Origin: Perkinsela sp. pyNocScin1
Lineage: Eukaryota > Euglenozoa > Kinetoplastea > Prokinetoplastida > Perkinselidae
Reading direction: 5' to 3'
Length of the DNA stretch: 64,000 nt
Assembly: GCA_964019655.1 (NCBI GenBank)
Contig: CAXHTR010000001.1
Span: 1,178,001 to 1,242,000 of the forward strand
Below, piece by piece: positions 60,819-64,000 of this stretch (position 1 is its first letter; every line of letters starts with the position of its first letter). Under the pieces are notes generated by a model. It did no database searches. It saw only the letters and a list, made by a program, of their open reading frames with translations, and was not told the DNA's origin. The translations under genes were made by a program, and so were the position numbers.

Positions 60819-63125
60819 TCAGTGTCCCATCTGCACAGCGTGTCGGAGAACGCTTTGGAGCTCGTCGTCTGGTGGATACCTCCCTTGGCAGTAGCCCACC
60901 CCGCTCTCGGGGCAGCGCCTATTCTTCGGGTCAGCCACCCAGTCCTTCGAGGCAAGAGAAACATCCTTCACCTTGTAAATGGAAACGAGCCCATGCTCCG
61001 AGGCATAGACACGCTCAAAGCGCTCGTGTACCTGTGCAGGGCTTGCGTCAGATATTGTTGCGAGCGAGAAGAGCGTCGAGTTCCGCAGAAGCTGCGTGGG
61101 CGTGCCATCCGGCAAAAACCCGAAGCTCTCGCACTGCGGGTCGTTGGGGCAGACGTCGCGGTAGACGCTGTTGCTGATCCGCGCGATCCATGGTGACTTC
61201 GCAATGTCGTCGGCGGGCCCGCCCGTCCACAGGAGCACGTAGTCGGCAAGGTGGCGAATGACCCGGTGGCTCTCGGTGACAGGCGCGCAGAGGCACTTGC
61301 CGATGAGGGCGATGTGCTCGTGGTTCCATGTGTTGCCGTCCGCGAGGGATGTTCTGTTACCTATTCCAGTAATATGATAGCCGTAATCCCACCATGCAAG
61401 CACACGTGCATCGCTCGGCGTGCGCGTGCTCAGCCAGCCGTACGCCTCTCGGTAGTCGTCAATGCGCACAAACTTGGACCCATCCCAGTGGTTGAAAACA
61501 ACCTGCGGCTGGCTATGCGCGACGGCGGACTCCCAGCAGTGGTCAACGAACATCGTTGTGTGCGGCAGCAGTAGCCGAATCAGCAGCAAGAGGGTCGCTG
61601 AGCTCAGGCATCGCTGCACTAAGTCGGCAGATGGTAGGTACTTTCGCAGGCCGAGCCTGGGCTTGCGCACAGGCGGCCTCTTGGGCGAGCTGAGCGGCTT
61701 TTGCTCCCAAACAGCATTCTCCCAGAGCTTTTCGAAGAGGCGAGCGAGGAAGATGCCGGACAGAACGGCGCATGGAAAGCACGCGAATATGATGAGGCGC
61801 GACATGCGCATAGCGAAGTACCATGACACCACGAGGTTGAGCAGGATGAACGAGGTCTTCCGCAGATGGCCGCCGGTGATCGCCAGGAGCGCGCCAATCG
61901 GTGTGAAGTAGAAGGCATGTGCAGAGTAGAGCCAGAGGCCCTCCACCGTCATGGGCTGGTGCTCGGCCACAGAGTCGACGAGCGGGTTGCCGGTGCTCTT
62001 ATGCTCGAACAGCAAGCTCTGCACCCGCGCCGTCAGTGGCCCAAAGTACCCGGCGGCGTACAGCGCGCCGCTGCAGACGGCAGCGAGGAGCGCGATGCTG
62101 CCGATGTATCGCATACGCAGATGGAAACACTCCCAAGAGCCCACCGACTGGATGCCGCGGAGCTTTCTGTGGTACTCCGTCGCATGCATGACCTGCATCG
62201 CCAGGAAGACGAGGAGGGCAGAAATTTGCTCAAGCGCATAAAATGGCGCGAACCGCACAGGGGGCACGCACGTTGCGATAGCTGTGCCCACGGTAAAGTA
62301 CAGCGTGTAGCTTTTATACAGATCGTTCGAGTACGTTCCGCGCAGCCAGTCGGCGAGAAGTAAAATGCCCGCATGGAGGGCAACGATGTTCGTGACGTAT
62401 ATGAAGCCGCCCCAGAGCGCGACCATGAAGCCGTAGCAAACTCCTGCAAGAGCCCCACACACAACATTCTGCTTCTCGTCTGACGCACGCGCACGGAGCG
62501 AGCGGATCCAGAAGTAAAAGGTGGCGCACATCGCTGGGATGGCGATGCTCTCGTTGTCGAAGCCGCCGCCGACTGTCCGCACGATGTGTGACGGGATAAA
62601 GGCCATGAAAAGCGAAGCAAGGGCACCCGCGAGCGACGAGTGCGTGCACTCGTACGCGGTCAGGCCGACGAGCCCGGTCGAGATCGCTGCGAACCATGCT
62701 GGGATGTAGCAGCAGACATCGTTAAGTGACATGGCCCAGCTGCCGCCGAGGAACTTGAGGGCCTTGTAGATCGCCACGGCAGTGAGGTGGAGGCCAGGAA
62801 ACGTCGTCGTGCCGACTGGTCGGCCCAGCGGGTACCATGACTGATAGTCGTACCAGTCGAAGAAGGCGTGCCAGCCGTGGTTAAGGAGATAGTTGGCGCA
62901 GCGGAGATTGAACCAGGGGTCGAACTCGTGGATGACGGTCCCGAACTCATGGATGGCAATGAGGCGAATGCTCACTGCTACAAGAATTGCGAGCGTGCAT
63001 AGGACGAGAAATAGCGCGTAGTACACGGAGCAAAGCACTTCCGGCACTCGATAGATTCCGAAGAGCTTCTTGGCTTCTGTCTTTGGAAAAGCGGTCACCG
63101 GACTCTCAGACTGCAGATCACGCAT
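60819..63125 (-). CDS. STT3: Oligosaccharyltransferase catalytic subunit STT3
   Basis: The 768-residue membrane enzyme transfers glycans to Asn in the ER lumen. It has about 13 hydrophobic segments. The first lumenal loop carries the catalytic D-x-D-like 'EFDPWFNLRCANYLLNHGW'. The C-terminal lumenal domain carries LAWWDYGYHITGIGNRTSLA (WWDYG signature) and 'DGNTWNHEHIALIGK'. Kinetoplastids use STT3 as a single-subunit enzyme; length fits theirs. The gene is strongly GC-rich. ATG at 63125. Confidence 0.96.
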   Translation of the reverse strand: MRDLQSESPVTAFPKTEAKKLFGIYRVPEVLCSVYYALFLVLCTLAILVAVSIRLIAIHEFGTVIHEFDPWFNLRCANYLLNHGWHAFFDWYDYQSWYPLGRPVGTTTFPGLHLTAVAIYKALKFLGGSWAMSLNDVCCYIPAWFAAISTGLVGLTAYECTHSSLAGALASLFMAFIPSHIVRTVGGGFDNESIAIPAMCATFYFWIRSLRARASDEKQNVVCGALAGVCYGFMVALWGGFIYVTNIVALHAGILLLADWLRGTYSNDLYKSYTLYFTVGTAIATCVPPVRFAPFYALEQISALLVFLAMQVMHATEYHRKLRGIQSVGSWECFHLRMRYIGSIALLAAVCSGALYAAGYFGPLTARVQSLLFEHKSTGNPLVDSVAEHQPMTVEGLWLYSAHAFYFTPIGALLAITGGHLRKTSFILLNLVVSWYFAMRMSRLIIFACFPCAVLSGIFLARLFEKLWENAVWEQKPLSSPKRPPVRKPRLGLRKYLPSADLVQRCLSSATLLLLIRLLLPHTTMFVDHCWESAVAHSQPQVVFNHWDGSKFVRIDDYREAYGWLSTRTPSDARVLAWWDYGYHITGIGNRTSLADGNTWNHEHIALIGKCLCAPVTESHRVIRHLADYVLLWTGGPADDIAKSPWIARISNSVYRDVCPNDPQCESFGFLPDGTPTQLLRNSTLFSLATISDASPAQVHERFERVYASEHGLVSIYKVKDVSLASKDWVADPKNRRCPESGVGYCQGRYPPDDELQSVLRHAVQMGH

Positions 63126-63245
63126 TTGTTCAAATAATATCTCTACTGAAAGTGACAGAGTTTAGTTGTGTAATTCGCACAAAAACTTCTCAAATACACA
63201 CGCGAAGCAAGATCGAAAAGGGGCCCTGTCGCCGACGGAACTTGC

Positions 63246-63632
63246 TTAGTCTGACTCGTCTGACGTGGAATCAGCGCCGCTCTCGACCTCAACGGCCATC
63301 TCGTCCATGGAATACTTGGAAAGAATTTCTTTGCGAACTTGCTCGCGGAGGAGCTCTTTCACTTCCGCGATCTCGGCTGCTGTATACTTTGTCTCATCAG
63401 TTGGATCATCGACTGTGGATCGCCACATGGGGTTGCGCGTGTCGGGCGGGGCAGAAGCCGCGTCCTGCTGCTTGTCGAGGTTTTGCTGCTTTACTGACTC
63501 GACGAGGACCGCAGAGACAGTGCACTCAAACGTCCAGTGGGCGCTGGATCCACATCGCTGGCAGCTCACGTCAGCTTGTGGGGAATTGCGGGGCTTACTG
63601 TAGCCCTTCGGCGGAACGTACGTTGGCCGCAT
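63246..63632 (-). CDS. Zinc-knuckle protein, ZCCHC10-like
   Basis: The 128-residue protein has one CCHC knuckle CQRCGSSAHWTFEC (about 24-37). Its aromatic HWTFEC end is very like ZCCHC10 (FGHWTYEC). The remainder is Gln/Asp/Ser-rich, including a helix 'EIAEVKELLREQVRKEIL' and an acidic Ser-rich end. Such knuckles bind single-stranded nucleic acid. The cellular role is not known. ATG at 63632. Confidence 0.75.
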   Translation of the reverse strand: MRPTYVPPKGYSKPRNSPQADVSCQRCGSSAHWTFECTVSAVLVESVKQQNLDKQQDAASAPPDTRNPMWRSTVDDPTDETKYTAAEIAEVKELLREQVRKEILSKYSMDEMAVEVESGADSTSDESD

Positions 63633-63701
63633 TTTACGAGTCCAGCAAAGAAAAAATAATTTCTATTAGACAGCGAAAAGTGGTCATTACTATTCAAATA
63701 A

Positions 63702-64000
63702 CTACACAGTTTGTGGTATGCGCATTGCTTGTAGTACATCACTCAGGAGACCGTTCGCCAAGGCACCACTTGGCATTGCGTGAAGAACCTTATCTATGAG
63801 CGTGTTAGTCTCGGGGGGTACGAAACTCGAAGATGTCTTGATCTTTTCGATATCAAGTGGGACTTTACGCGTGTCGGAATACGGTGTCAATCCCTCCTCG
63901 GCGATGCTTTTCGGGACGAATGGTGGTGGGCTCTCAGGGGTTATCCATACACTGAGGACTCCGCTCAAAATGCAATCGGGCAAAAAGGGAAGCACTGAGA
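63702..64000 (-). CDS. C-terminal part of a gene cut by the window edge
   Basis: The minus-strand frame is open from the window edge to a TAG at 63702-63704. It gives at least 99 codons and no in-frame ATG before residues such as VLHAMPSGALANG, so the start lies beyond 64000. The visible part is Pro/Ser-rich ('ITPESPPPFVPKSIAEEGL') with no recognisable domain. Confidence 0.5.
   Translation of the reverse strand, partial: SVLPFLPDCILSGVLSVWITPESPPPFVPKSIAEEGLTPYSDTRKVPLDIEKIKTSSSFVPPETNTLIDKVLHAMPSGALANGLLSDVLQAMRIPQTV

Overview
This window is nuclear DNA of a protist that I place in Kinetoplastea, on four grounds. (1) The gene at 56093-57352 is an RNA ligase with the motif set of the kinetoplastid U-insertion/deletion RNA-editing ligases. 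The gene at 38324-40606 combines a C2H2 finger with a C-terminal OB-like domain that resembles the editosome KREPA proteins. (2) The class I aldolase at 49233-50357 is strikingly like the glycosomal kinetoplastid enzyme and carries an N-terminal PTS2-like signal. (3) No spliceosomal intron is seen; all genes are single open frames grouped in directional blocks. (4) Many starts sit just after a pyrimidine tract and AG, the form of a spliced-leader trans-splice acceptor. Intergenic distances are often under 120 bp, and the window holds 10 strand switches in 64 kb. This is far more compact and broken up than trypanosomatid polycistrons. A small-genome, early-branching lineage such as Perkinsela would fit, but nothing in the sequence proves that name.

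Layout by directional block: 1-435 minus (gene cut by the window edge); 1638-6334 plus (LRR protein, beta-adaptin, two coiled-coil proteins); 6904-14804 minus (Dhr1-type helicase, possible bL9m, Npl4, Snd2/TMEM208, Sac3/Thp3 family, Pus10); 15070-19202 plus (LisH protein, small tRNA-splicing endonuclease subunit, CPSF73, LicD protein); 19598-23337 minus (Utp14, Fyv7-like, J-protein); 23483-24097 plus (one coiled-coil gene); 24639-36596 minus (LRR, ABHD11-like, glutaredoxin, delta-COP, membrane proteins, sugar transporter, SepSecS); 36778-41778 plus (degenerate AMP-binding protein, KREPA-like editosome protein, ATP-dependent DNA ligase); 42275-57352 minus (15 genes including acetyl-CoA synthetase, Pcc1-like, DEAD-box helicase, aldolase, bL12m, carrier, editing ligase); 57976-59516 plus (acidic secreted protein, carrier); 60246-64000 minus (Alba, STT3, zinc knuckle, gene cut by the edge).

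Functionally the window is mostly RNA and protein housekeeping. Ribosome assembly: Dhr1, Utp14 and Fyv7-like, with Utp14 being the known activator of Dhr1. tRNA maturation: Sen, Pus10, Pcc1 and SepSecS. mRNA 3'-end processing: CPSF73. Mitochondrial translation and editing: REL, KREPA-like, bL12m and an RF-like protein. Vesicle traffic and ER: beta-adaptin, delta-COP, STT3 and Snd2. Metabolism: aldolase and acetyl-CoA synthetase.

The most unusual structure is a pair of convergent strand-switch regions (24.1-24.6 kb and 41.8-42.3 kb). Each lies beside a minus-strand LRR gene, and the two share a 56-bp element that reads as a C/D-box snoRNA with both guide segments conserved. Several proteins have lost a hallmark residue: an ABHD11-like hydrolase without its nucleophile serine, a release-factor-like protein with GGS instead of GGQ, and an AMP-binding protein without its P-loop. 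Start codons were moved to the first ATG downstream of the likely acceptor wherever the longest frame began with GTG or TTG or upstream of the acceptor.
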